Assembly (NCBI GenBank): GCA_049615605.1
Contig: JBMZFW010000044.1
Location: 1-9,728 of the forward strand
Source: JAQWUY01 sp049615605
Lineage (GTDB): Bacteria; Pseudomonadota; Alphaproteobacteria; JAQWUY01
Direction: 5' to 3'
DNA length: 9,728 bases
Every line of letters begins with the position of its first letter. Positions within the stretch are counted from its first letter, which is position 1. The translations under genes and the position numbers were made by a program. Positions 1 to 7,342 of the stretch are shown piece after piece. Below the pieces are notes generated by a model. It was given only the letters and a program-made list of their open reading frames with translations. It was not told the DNA's origin and did no database searches.

Positions 1-20
1 CGCTATGTGCGTGATGTTTA

Positions 21-374
21 TTAATCGTTAATAATATCCAATATTTTATTAATTTGTTCTGGGCTAAGGGTGTGAATTTTCTTAGCTAATATATTGGCAA
101 GTTTCGTAGCACTTGGGTTGTCAAGATTGCTTGTATTTATGGAAATCTTTGGATCAGATAACAATGCTGATTTTTGCAAGTTCTCTGCCTCTTCCCAAAT
201 AATATTAAAATGACGGCAAATGCGTTCCAATATTTCCACACTTGGTATGCCCCTGTTTCCCCTTTCAAGGGCTGATAAATAAGCGGGGCTAACGCCAAGT
301 ACCTTTGCCAGTTCTTTTTGGCTTGTATTGTGTTTTGTTCTAAGGTTGCGTAAATTTTGTCCAAATGGTGTCAT
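21..374 (-). CDS. XRE-family helix-turn-helix transcriptional regulator
   Basis: A 117-residue protein with an N-terminal Cro/C1-type HTH at about residues 5-62. It opens MTPFGQNLRNLR, has the helix pair around SQKELAKVLGVS (18-29), then the recognition segment PAYLSALERGNRG. The following FNIIWEEAENLQ (about 56-67) and the acidic C-terminus match my memory of the small HTH regulators found beside Smr genes in alphaproteobacteria. It probably binds DNA as a dimer; the target is unknown. The start ATG is 6 bp after the smr stop and no strong ribosome binding site is visible, only a purine-rich AGAAAAGATAAAGC, so it is probably co-transcribed with smr and translated by coupling. Family assignment is firm; the regulatory role is inference. 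The 20 bp beyond its stop reach the window edge and show nothing recognisable. Confidence 0.88.
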   Translation of the reverse strand: MTPFGQNLRNLRTKHNTSQKELAKVLGVSPAYLSALERGNRGIPSVEILERICRHFNIIWEEAENLQKSALLSDPKISINTSNLDNPSATKLANILAKKIHTLSPEQINKILDIIND

Positions 375-380
375 TTTGCT

Positions 381-902
381 TTATCTTTTCTGTTTAAGGG
401 CAATTAACAACGCCCCCGTTCCACCATGTCTTTGTGGTGCGTGAACCACACTTAATACAAATGGGGCAAGGTCTGAATCATTAAGCCATTTTGGAACCTG
501 TGATTGTAAAATTCCTTTGCCTTTACCTGTAATAATTTTTACGGTTTTACAATTATTATTAATTGCGGTTGTCATAAATGTTTGCACTTTGTTAAAGGCT
601 TGGTCTTGGGTAAGTCCGTGTAAATCAATAACCATATCCACATCAAGATTTTTCGTTCTTAATTTTTTAGCATGTGATTTATTAAGCCCCGTTGTGTCAC
701 CTACTTTTGTTTCCGTCTTTGGTTTTGGTGCGGGTGGAAGTGGTGCTTGGCTTATTTTAAAATCAGCTTGCTTTGTTTCGGTTTTTGATTTTTTTGCCAC
801 AGATTTTTTCGCAGGTTTTTCATCAACCCTATAAACATTTGCTTTCTTTAGTGGGGTGATGCTTTTTTTTACAATATCCCAAATGTTATCTTTTTTTGTC
901 AT
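381..902 (-). CDS. Smr-domain (MutS2 C-terminal-like) protein
   Basis: A 173-residue protein. Residues 1-85 are lysine-rich and low in complexity (KPAKKSVAKKSK, PLPPAPKPKTETK), probably disordered. Residues 90-172 form the Smr domain: DLHGLT (93-98), the ITGKGKG stretch (124-130), ILQSQVPKWL (131-140) and RHGGTGALLIALK near the end. Smr domains of this type are known as DNA-nicking or structure-binding nuclease modules; stand-alone alphaproteobacterial versions are mostly uncharacterised. The conserved DLHG and HGGTGA motifs are intact, so the domain looks functional. The start ATG is the first in the frame that leaves the basic tail intact; only a weak AAGAG lies about 10 nt upstream. It heads a two-gene unit with the downstream HTH gene and diverges from secB. 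Confidence 0.88.
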   Translation of the reverse strand: MTKKDNIWDIVKKSITPLKKANVYRVDEKPAKKSVAKKSKTETKQADFKISQAPLPPAPKPKTETKVGDTTGLNKSHAKKLRTKNLDVDMVIDLHGLTQDQAFNKVQTFMTTAINNNCKTVKIITGKGKGILQSQVPKWLNDSDLAPFVLSVVHAPQRHGGTGALLIALKQKR

Positions 903-942
903 AGAATTGGCTCTTGTGATTAACTAACAATGTCGTTTATTG

Positions 943-971
943 TTGTATGTTTTTTTTATATATGCTATCTA
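943..971 (+). promoter_or_regulatory. Possible secB promoter in the smr-secB divergent gap
   Basis: The 98-bp gap 903-1000 must hold promoters for both smr (minus) and secB (plus). For secB the best pair I can see is TTGTAT at 943-948 and TATCTA at 966-971, 17 bp apart; TATGCT at 961-966 is an alternative -10. Neither is a good consensus match and the region is AT-rich, so chance matches are likely. No clear smr promoter was found. Confidence 0.25.
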
Positions 972-1000
972 AAACTATAAATTTTGTAAAGGATTAAACA

Positions 1001-1456
1001 ATGACAGAAACAAAAAAAGAAGAAAACCAAGAACAAGCTTTTGGCGTTATTCACCAATATACAAAAGACTTTTCTTTTGAAAATCTTATCGGTGCAAAAG
1101 AAATGCTTGAAGAAGACTTTAACCCAACTGGTGAAATCCAATTATCGGTTAATGTTGATGAAGTAAGCGAAAATGTAAGCGAAATTGTTATTAAATTAAA
1201 AATTGAAGCAAAAGACGAAGAAAAGAAAAAGTCTGTATATATTCTTGAACTTGAATATGCTGGTCTTATTCATACAGAAGGCTTCAATGAAGAAGAAAAA
1301 GTGCCATTATTAATGATTGAAGCACCAAGATTGCTATTCCCATTTGCAAGGGAAATTGTGGCGTCTGCCACACGCGATGGCGGGTTTATGCCTCTGGTAT
1401 TAAAACCTGTGGACTTCTTGGGGTTGTTCATGCAACAAACAGCAGGCGATAAATAA
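1001..1456 (+). CDS. secB: Protein-export chaperone SecB
   Basis: A 151-residue protein, close to the usual SecB length (E. coli 155). SecB is a cytosolic tetramer that keeps preproteins unfolded and hands them to SecA at the Sec translocon. Diagnostic stretches are QYTKDFSFEN (about 19-28), the beta-rich middle (EIVIKLKIEAKD), and the C-terminal APRLLFPFAREIVASATRDGG followed by PLVLKPVDFLGLF. The N-terminus is acidic, as is usual for the family. The ATG is preceded by AAAGG at 988-992, a good ribosome binding site. It is divergent from smr and is ended by a strong terminator, so it looks monocistronic. In many alphaproteobacteria secB faces a tim44/mltA/smr cluster; here smr faces it directly. 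Confidence 0.96.
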   Translation: MTETKKEENQEQAFGVIHQYTKDFSFENLIGAKEMLEEDFNPTGEIQLSVNVDEVSENVSEIVIKLKIEAKDEEKKKSVYILELEYAGLIHTEGFNEEEKVPLLMIEAPRLLFPFAREIVASATRDGGFMPLVLKPVDFLGLFMQQTAGDK

Positions 1457-1462
1457 TAAAAC

Positions 1463-1488
1463 AACCCCAATTTTTATTGGGGTTTTTT
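1463..1488 (+). terminator. Intrinsic terminator after secB
   Basis: A perfect 9-bp stem, AACCCCAAT (1463-1471) pairing with ATTGGGGTT (1476-1484), with a TTTT loop and a T run continuing to 1488. It starts 6 bp after the secB stop, where a Rho-independent terminator is expected. It is the only strong terminator in the window and separates secB from argD. Confidence 0.93.
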
Positions 1489-1489
1489 A

Positions 1490-1520
1490 TTGCAAAATAT
1501 GTTATATTAATTTTTAATAT
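1490..1520 (+). promoter_or_regulatory. Possible promoter of the argD operon
   Basis: Because a terminator closes secB, argD needs its own promoter in the 50 bp between them. Best candidates are TTGCAA (1490-1495, 4 of 6 to the -35 consensus) and TAATAT (1515-1520, 4 of 6 to the -10), 19 bp apart, slightly long. TATATT at 1503-1508 is another possible -10. No operator for an arginine repressor could be recognised. Confidence 0.3.
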
Positions 1521-1538
1521 TTAAAGGGAAAATATAAG

Positions 1539-2690
1539 ATGTCAAAACTACTTGGAACATATGCAAGATTGGACGTTGACCTTGTAAAAGGTAACGGCGT
1601 TTATGCCTATGACAAAAACAATAAAAAGTATATTGATTTTTGTGGTGGTATTGCGGTTAACTGTTTGGGACACGCACACCCTGAACTGGTAAAAGCACTA
1701 ACCGAACAAGCGGGCAAGATTTGGCATACTTCAAATATTTTTGCTAGCCAAGAAGCAGAACAACTAGCCGACACTTTATGTAAAAATTCTTTTGCAGAAA
1801 AAGTATTCTTCTGTAATTCAGGTGCCGAAGCAATGGAAGGTGTAATTAAAACAATTCGTCGTTTCCAATCTGATTCAGGGGCAACTGATAAAAACCGCAT
1901 TATTGTTTGTACGGGTGGTTTCCACGGTCGTACAATTGCAACCATTTCCGCAACTGGCAAAGGCACAGAAGGTTTTGCACCATTACTTGATGGTTTTGAT
2001 ATGGCTGATTTTAATGACTTAGAATCTGTAAAAAATGCAATCACTGATAAAACTGCTGGGATTATCCTTGAACCAGTCCAAGGCGAAGGCGGTGTAATTC
2101 CCGCAACTACAGAATTCTTAACTGGTGTGCGTAATCTTTGTGATGAACACAATATTTTACTGGGCTTTGATGAAGTACAATCAGGTATCGGCAGAACGGG
2201 ATATTTATTTGCACACCAAGAATATGGTGTACAGCCAGATATTATGGCAATTGCCAAAGGTCTAGGTGGCGGTTTCCCAATTGGTGCATTCTTAACATCG
2301 GAAAAAATTGGTTCTGTTATGGTGCCGGGAACACACGGTTCAACATTTGGTGGTAATCCGCTAGCCGTTGCGGTTGCAACAAAGGTGCTTGAAATTGTAT
2401 CTGATAAATCATTCTTGGATAATGTCCTTGCAACTGGTGATTATTTGGAAAGCCAACTAGCACAATTTAACAATGTATTTTCACTTCGTCGCAAGGGTCT
2501 GTTTTGTGGCTTAATCTTTGGCGAAGAAATTCCAAATGAAAAGGTCTATAAAACATTTACAAAACACGGTCTGTTATGTATTCGTGGCGGGGAAAATAGT
2601 ATCAGGTTCTTGCCACCTCTAAACACAACAACAGCTGAAATTGACGAAGCGGTGGAAATTATTAAATCTTGTATTGATGAATTGGTGTAA
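1539..2690 (+). CDS. argD: Acetylornithine aminotransferase (PLP-dependent, class III)
   Basis: A 383-residue cytosolic enzyme converting N-acetylglutamate semialdehyde to N-acetylornithine with glutamate as amino donor; ArgD enzymes often also serve lysine synthesis as DapC. Class-III aminotransferase features in order: FCGGIAVNCLGHAHP (34-48), the PLP-phosphate loop NSGAEAMEGVIKTIRR (93-108), GGFHGRT (126-132), EPVQGEGGV (178-186), FDEVQSGIGRTG (210-221) with D211 expected to contact the pyridine nitrogen, the Schiff-base lysine K240 in AKGLGGGFPIGA, and GTHGSTFGGNP (264-274). Length and motifs are complete. The start is supported by AAAGGGA at 1523-1529 and by family alignment of the N-terminus. 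It is the first gene of the operon; argF starts 2 bp later, which favours ArgD over GabT or AstC. Confidence 0.95.
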   Translation: MSKLLGTYARLDVDLVKGNGVYAYDKNNKKYIDFCGGIAVNCLGHAHPELVKALTEQAGKIWHTSNIFASQEAEQLADTLCKNSFAEKVFFCNSGAEAMEGVIKTIRRFQSDSGATDKNRIIVCTGGFHGRTIATISATGKGTEGFAPLLDGFDMADFNDLESVKNAITDKTAGIILEPVQGEGGVIPATTEFLTGVRNLCDEHNILLGFDEVQSGIGRTGYLFAHQEYGVQPDIMAIAKGLGGGFPIGAFLTSEKIGSVMVPGTHGSTFGGNPLAVAVATKVLEIVSDKSFLDNVLATGDYLESQLAQFNNVFSLRRKGLFCGLIFGEEIPNEKVYKTFTKHGLLCIRGGENSIRFLPPLNTTTAEIDEAVEIIKSCIDELV

Positions 2691-2692
2691 AT

Positions 2693-3610
2693 ATGACTAA
2701 AAGAGATTTTATTGATATATCATTATTAAGCAAAAAAGATGTGCAAACAATTCTTGATTTGGCGCACCTATTAAAACGCCGTAAAACAGATGAAAGCCGT
2801 CCACTTGATAACCAAACATTAATCAGTATCTTTGAAAAAACTTCAACCCGTACAAGGGTATCTTTTGAAGTTGGCATTCAGCAACTGGGTGGTCATAATG
2901 TAATTATTACCAACAAAGACAGTCAACTTGGCAAAGGTGAAACTGTGGAAGATACAGCAAAAGTATTATCAAGATTTGGCGATATAATTATGGCACGCAC
3001 AAATTCCCATGCAATGGTTGAAACTTTGGCACAACACGCCGATGTTCCAGTTATTAATGGTTTGTCTGATTATTCACACCCATGTCAAATTATGGCTGAT
3101 ATTATGACTTATGAAGAACATATTGGTTCAATCCAAGGGGCAAAAATTGCTTGGGTTGGCGATGGTAACAATGTTTGCCACAGCTGGATTCACGCGGCGG
3201 AAAAATTGGGCTTTACACTGCACATTGCTTGTCCAAAAAAATATATGCCCTGCGAACAAACCGTACAAGCGGCAATTAACAATGGTGCGGACATTGTGGT
3301 TTCAAACGATGTGAAGCCTGTTGTTGATGGGGCTGATTGTGTGGTTGCCGATACTTGGGTATCAATGGGTGATGCGGATGTGGAAGAAAGAATCGAAAAC
3401 CTTAAACCATATCAAGTAAATGATACGGTAATGTCGTATGCAAAAGACAGTGCAATATTTATGCATTGCTTACCTGCGTATCGTGGTAATGAAATGACTG
3501 CAAGTGTAATTGATGGTAAACAGTCGGTTGTATTTGACGAAGCGGAAAACAGATTGCACGCACAAAAAGCAATTATGGTTTGGGTAAAACAGTGTGAGGA
3601 TAAATTATAA
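2693..3610 (+). CDS. argF: Ornithine carbamoyltransferase
   Basis: A 305-residue protein that joins carbamoyl phosphate and ornithine to give citrulline; trimeric and cytosolic in the family. The carbamoyl-phosphate motif STRTR is at 51-55, HPCQ at 129-132, and the ornithine-side motifs are DTWVSMG (220-226) and HCLP (258-261). DTWVSMG and HCLP separate it from aspartate carbamoyltransferase. All signature residues are present and the length is normal. The start ATG is only 2 bp after the argD stop with no strong Shine-Dalgarno sequence, suggesting translational coupling. The stop overlaps the next start as TAATG. Pairing of argD and argF is common in alphaproteobacteria. Confidence 0.96.
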   Translation: MTKRDFIDISLLSKKDVQTILDLAHLLKRRKTDESRPLDNQTLISIFEKTSTRTRVSFEVGIQQLGGHNVIITNKDSQLGKGETVEDTAKVLSRFGDIIMARTNSHAMVETLAQHADVPVINGLSDYSHPCQIMADIMTYEEHIGSIQGAKIAWVGDGNNVCHSWIHAAEKLGFTLHIACPKKYMPCEQTVQAAINNGADIVVSNDVKPVVDGADCVVADTWVSMGDADVEERIENLKPYQVNDTVMSYAKDSAIFMHCLPAYRGNEMTASVIDGKQSVVFDEAENRLHAQKAIMVWVKQCEDKL

Positions 3611-4236
3611 TGAGCAATAATGACTTACAAACATTACTTAGTAATAATAAAGAATGGGTTAAAAAACAGCTAAAAAAAGACGGCAAGTTTTTTGACAAAT
3701 TATCTTCAAAGAACGAACCAAAATATTTATGGATTGGTTGTTCTGATGCGCGCGTTCCTGCAAATTCAATTGTTGGACTAGACGCAGGTGAAGTTTTCGT
3801 TCACCGCAATGTAGGTAATGTGGTTTCAAGTTCTGATAACAATATTACTGCGGTTATTTGTTATGCGGTGGAAGCCCTTGGGGTAACAGATATAATTGTA
3901 ACGGGTCACTATGGCTGTGGTGCGGTAAAGGCATCATTGGGTGAAACATTAAAACCAGAACTAGAAAACTGGATTACAAATATTCGTAATGTGGCAAAGG
4001 ATAATGACAGTCACCTTTCCCCGTTAAACCAACAACAAAAAGAAAACACATTATGCGAATTAAATGTAAAACAACAGGTTAAGAATGTTGCGGGTACTTC
4101 CACATTAATTAATGCGTGGAAAGATGGCAAAGACATATCCATTCACGGTTGGATTTACGATATTCACGATGGTTTAATCCAAGACTTAGATTGTTCAATT
4201 CATAACCTTGAAGAAGCACAAAAATTAAATGACTAA
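3610..4236 (+). CDS. Beta-class carbonic anhydrase, type II (allosteric) signature
   Basis: A 208-residue enzyme interconverting CO2 and bicarbonate. Expected zinc ligands are C44, D46, H100 and C103 (in CSDAR and HYGCGA), with R48 forming the D-R dyad that displaces D46 in the active form. The residues lining the inhibitory bicarbonate pocket of Haemophilus influenzae carbonic anhydrase (W39, G41, V47, R64, Y181) are all present here at a constant +2 offset: W41, G43, V49, R66, Y183. This suggests the bicarbonate-regulated type II subclass. The ATG overlaps the argF stop by one base, with GAGGA at 3596-3600 as ribosome binding site. Its place after argF suggests it supplies bicarbonate for carbamoyl phosphate synthesis; that link is inference. 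E. coli calls its orthologue can, but I leave the symbol empty. Confidence 0.94.
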   Translation: MSNNDLQTLLSNNKEWVKKQLKKDGKFFDKLSSKNEPKYLWIGCSDARVPANSIVGLDAGEVFVHRNVGNVVSSSDNNITAVICYAVEALGVTDIIVTGHYGCGAVKASLGETLKPELENWITNIRNVAKDNDSHLSPLNQQQKENTLCELNVKQQVKNVAGTSTLINAWKDGKDISIHGWIYDIHDGLIQDLDCSIHNLEEAQKLND

Positions 4237-5125
4237 ACACAATAACTTTATTTTACCGTTTATGATTGATAATTCAGCATTAAGCGGGCGTATGATACGA
4301 CTTGATAATGTTCTTAACAATATATTATCACGCCATAATTATCCTGAACCTGTAAATAAGCTTTTAGGGCAATTTATCACTGTTACTTGTTCGCTTGCCA
4401 ATGCGTTTAAATACGATGGTATTTTCACATTGGAAGCAAGGGGTGACGGCGCCGTGCCATTTATCGTATGTGACATTTCAAGTGATGGTTCTGTAAGGGG
4501 ATATGCCAAAGTTGACGGCGATATCGCAAATGATATTAACGATGATAAATTATTAAAATCATTAATGGGTAAGGGTAATATTATGTTCAGCCTTGACCAA
4601 GTGGCAACCAAAGAACGATACCAAGGTATTGTGGAATTAAATCACGATACATTACAAGATTCGATTGAAGAATACTTTAAACAATCGGTACAATTGGTGT
4701 CAAAGTTTCGCATTGCTTGTGAAAAAACAAAATCTGGTTGGGTTGCCGGTGTTATTTCAATTCAGCAATTACCAAAAGAAGCAACAAAACACGATGTGGA
4801 AGCAGAAGCGGAAAATTGGGAACGCGCTAGTATATTATTGGAATCAACAAAAGATTCTGAATTGGTTGATGTCTCTTTAAGTGGAGAAGATTTATTATTC
4901 CGCCTGTATCACGAAGACGGCGTGCGTGTATACGAAGAACAAGAATTAATTGATAAATGCCGTTGTTCAAAAGAACGCATGTTAAAAGCGGTGCTGTCTG
5001 TTCCAGAAGATGAACGAAAAACATTAATAACAGAAAATAATACGATTGATGTTAAATGTGAATATTGTTCAACAACCCATAAGTTTAATGAAGCCGAAGC
5101 ACAATTAAACGCAAACAATAATTAA
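4229..5125 (+). CDS. hslO: Redox-regulated chaperone Hsp33
   Basis: A 298-residue cytosolic holdase activated by oxidation and unfolding (E. coli about 292). The C-terminal redox switch is complete: C244-x-C246 in KCRCSKERM and C277-x-x-C280 in CEYC, the four zinc-binding thiolates of the family. The N-terminal domain shows LGQFITVTCSLANAFKYDG (46-64) and a glycine-rich VRGYAKVD stretch (89-96), typical for Hsp33. The ATG lies 8 nt inside the end of the carbonic anhydrase gene, in another frame, with only a weak GAAG upstream, so coupled translation is likely. It is the last gene of the argD operon; hslO after argF is a familiar alphaproteobacterial arrangement. No terminator follows: the convergent folC stop begins at the next base. 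Confidence 0.96.
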   Translation: MTKHNNFILPFMIDNSALSGRMIRLDNVLNNILSRHNYPEPVNKLLGQFITVTCSLANAFKYDGIFTLEARGDGAVPFIVCDISSDGSVRGYAKVDGDIANDINDDKLLKSLMGKGNIMFSLDQVATKERYQGIVELNHDTLQDSIEEYFKQSVQLVSKFRIACEKTKSGWVAGVISIQQLPKEATKHDVEAEAENWERASILLESTKDSELVDVSLSGEDLLFRLYHEDGVRVYEEQELIDKCRCSKERMLKAVLSVPEDERKTLITENNTIDVKCEYCSTTHKFNEAEAQLNANNN

Positions 5126-6421
5126 TTAAAGTGAAATTAAATCGCCAACAAGGTGTAATGAACCCGCACATAAAATAACGCTTTGCGATTGTTGTTGTGC
5201 CTGTTTAACCGCGTCCTTAATATCGTTACAAGGGTTTGCATTTACCCCATTATCATTTAAAGCGGTTGCCAATTCATCTGCCGTCATTGCAGGTGCAGTT
5301 GAAAATGGGTTATCTTTTACTGTTACTGTATAGGCGTTATTAATATATGGTTTTAACGGTTCAATAAAGCCCGCCACATCTTTACCCGATAACATTCCAC
5401 AAATTAAGGTAATTTTATCCACATTAAGGTTTTTAATGTTGTTTAAAATTGTTTCACTTGCCGATGGGTTGTGTCCACCGTCCATATAAATATCTTTATC
5501 TGTAATGCCAGATATATTTATCTTTTCAAATCGTCCACGGTGAATTGCATTTTGAATACCCACTGCATAATGTTTTGGGTCAACTTTAATGTTTGCCCTT
5601 GATAATTCCTGTACCGCGACAATGGCTGTACTTGCGTTTTCATATTGATGAATGCCAACTAGGTTTGGTTGCGGTAAGTTAAAACTGCCTTTATTTGTGT
5701 TTAAAACAAATGACTTGTCGTCCATTACTTCATAATCCCAATTAAGCCTGTATGCGTTTAAATGACTGCCTAGTTCATTTGCCTTACCTATAACAACCGC
5801 ATCCACATCTAAATGGTTTTGTGGAGCAAGGACAACGCTTGCAAGCGGTCTTAATATACCCGCTTTTTCAGTGGCAATTTTTTCCACCGTATCGCCAAGG
5901 AATGCTTCGTGGTCCATATCAATACTGGTAATTACATTTACCGCTGTGTTTGGGACAACATTTGTTGAATCAAGTCTGCCACCCAAACCAGTTTCAAGCA
6001 ATATTACATCCGCCTTATTATCCGCAAACATTTTAAAGCAAACCGCAGTTGTTATTTCAAAAAATGTGATTGGTGTTCCATTGTTAACTTCTTTTACTTG
6101 TTGTAAATATTTTAATAAATCACCATCACTTATTTCTTTGCCCGATATAATATAGCGTTCATTAAACTTAACCAATTCAGGTGAAGTATATCGGTGAACA
6201 ACAAGCCCCGCCGATTCCAAAATACCTTGAATAAATGACAGGGTTGAACCCTTGCCATTTGTTCCAGCAATATGAATAACTGGTGGTAAATTGTTTTGTG
6301 GATTGCCAAGTTTTTCAAGCAATTCAAAAGTGCGACCCAACCCCAAGTCAATATTTTCAGGGTGCAGGTTTTGTAGCTCTTTTAAAATTTGTTCCACTTT
6401 TTCGTGGTTGCGAGAACTCAT
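5126..6421 (-). CDS. folC: Bifunctional folylpolyglutamate / dihydrofolate synthase
   Basis: A 431-residue Mur-ligase-like enzyme that adds glutamate to dihydropteroate (giving dihydrofolate) and to tetrahydrofolates, using ATP. Visible motifs: the P-loop IAGTNGKGST (51-60), YTSPELVKFNERY (78-90), LLETGLGGRLDSTN (141-154), IDMDHEAFLG (167-176), TEKAGI (184-189) with K186 at the position usually carbamylated, HRGRFE (294-299) and MDGGHNPSA (313-321). Length is normal. The bifunctional call rests on there being a typical bacterial FolC; the sequence alone does not prove both activities. The start overlaps the accD stop by one base (TAATG on the minus strand). It is the last gene of the ihfB operon and abuts hslO with no spacer. 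Confidence 0.94.
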   Translation of the reverse strand: MSSRNHEKVEQILKELQNLHPENIDLGLGRTFELLEKLGNPQNNLPPVIHIAGTNGKGSTLSFIQGILESAGLVVHRYTSPELVKFNERYIISGKEISDGDLLKYLQQVKEVNNGTPITFFEITTAVCFKMFADNKADVILLETGLGGRLDSTNVVPNTAVNVITSIDMDHEAFLGDTVEKIATEKAGILRPLASVVLAPQNHLDVDAVVIGKANELGSHLNAYRLNWDYEVMDDKSFVLNTNKGSFNLPQPNLVGIHQYENASTAIVAVQELSRANIKVDPKHYAVGIQNAIHRGRFEKINISGITDKDIYMDGGHNPSASETILNNIKNLNVDKITLICGMLSGKDVAGFIEPLKPYINNAYTVTVKDNPFSTAPAMTADELATALNDNGVNANPCNDIKDAVKQAQQQSQSVILCAGSLHLVGDLISL

Positions 6422-7275
6422 TATTTCTTTTTAATTAATAGCAAGCTTAATATTTTTGATAATTCAGCTTTTAAATCTTTGCGTGCAACAACCATATCAA
6501 CCATTCCGTGTTCTTCCAGATATTCCGCTGTTTGGAATCCTTCTGGTAAGGTTTCACGAACTGTTTGTTCAATTACACGCTTACCTGCAAAGCCAATCAT
6601 ACATTTTGGTTCGGCAATGTGAATATCCCCAAGCATAGCAAACGATGCCGATACACCACCTGTTGTTGGGTTTGTTAATAACACAATGTATGGTAATTTT
6701 GCCGCTTTCACACGGTTAATTGCAACCGTTGTTCTTGCCATTTGCATAAGTGAAATAATGCCTTCTTGCATTCTGGCACCACCCGATGCAGGAACAATCA
6801 TTAATCCCGCTTTTTTTGCAACCGCATTTTCCGCCGCAATAACGATACCTTCACCCACGGCTGAACCCATTGAACCACCCATAAAGGCAAAATTAAATAA
6901 CGCAATAACTAATGGATTACCGCCAACTGTACCGCTTGCCACAACGATTGCATCGTCAAAGCCCGTTTTAGAACGGCTTGCTTTTAAGCGGTCAGTGTAT
7001 TTTTTTGAATCTTTAAATTTAATTGGGTCATCACCCGCAGTTGTCACTGGAATAAGTTCATAATTTTCATTATCAAAAATGCTGTTAAGTCTGTCTTCCA
7101 CAGGCATAGCAAAATGGTGATCAGAATGTGGTGAAACATACAGGTTATTTTTAAGTTCGCGGCGGTGAATAATATGACCAGTATCAGGGCACTTTAACCA
7201 CGCATCTCCTGGAACATTATCATCCCCCGTTAAAAGCTTTGATAGTTTTGGTTTTAAATCTGTTAACCAGCTCAT
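6421..7275 (-). CDS. accD: Acetyl-CoA carboxylase carboxyltransferase subunit beta
   Basis: A 284-residue subunit that, with AccA, transfers the carboxyl group from biotin to acetyl-CoA in the first step of fatty-acid synthesis. The crotonase-like carboxyltransferase core is intact: SGTVGGNPLVIALFNFAFMGG (114-134), GGARMQEG (165-172), TNPTTGGVSASFAMLGD (201-217) and GFAGKRVIEQT (228-238). The N-terminal zinc ribbon is degenerate: only C29 remains, and the other three cysteine positions (E. coli C30, C46, C49) read T32, S48 and S51. I recall the same loss in rhizobial AccD, so this is probably a lineage trait, not damage. AAGGA sits 9 nt upstream of the start. accD followed by folC is a conserved alphaproteobacterial pair; the trpFBA genes that usually precede accD are missing. 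Confidence 0.95.
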   Translation of the reverse strand: MSWLTDLKPKLSKLLTGDDNVPGDAWLKCPDTGHIIHRRELKNNLYVSPHSDHHFAMPVEDRLNSIFDNENYELIPVTTAGDDPIKFKDSKKYTDRLKASRSKTGFDDAIVVASGTVGGNPLVIALFNFAFMGGSMGSAVGEGIVIAAENAVAKKAGLMIVPASGGARMQEGIISLMQMARTTVAINRVKAAKLPYIVLLTNPTTGGVSASFAMLGDIHIAEPKCMIGFAGKRVIEQTVRETLPEGFQTAEYLEEHGMVDMVVARKDLKAELSKILSLLLIKKK

Positions 7276-7342
7276 TCTTTTTATTCCTTAATATAAATTT
7301 TACTGTAAAAAATAATACTACAAATCAAATGTTTTTAAAAGA

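Noticed and set aside
517..834. Plus-strand open frame encoding an apparent small membrane protein
   Set aside because: It is antisense to smr, and the phenylalanine- and serine-rich sequence reflects the lysine-rich tail of Smr read in reverse.
1607..2257. Long open frame (216 codons) on the minus strand
   Set aside because: It lies fully inside argD on the opposite strand, its translation shows no known domain, and argD itself is complete and certain.
6686..7063. Plus-strand open frame of 125 codons with hydrophobic stretches
   Set aside because: It mirrors accD; the hydrophobic look comes from reading the Gly/Ala-rich carboxyltransferase core backwards. No ribosome binding site or family match.
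6421..7275. AccD as a damaged gene because of lost zinc cysteines
   Set aside because: The catalytic core, length and operon position are intact, and the same substitution pattern is remembered from other alphaproteobacteria.
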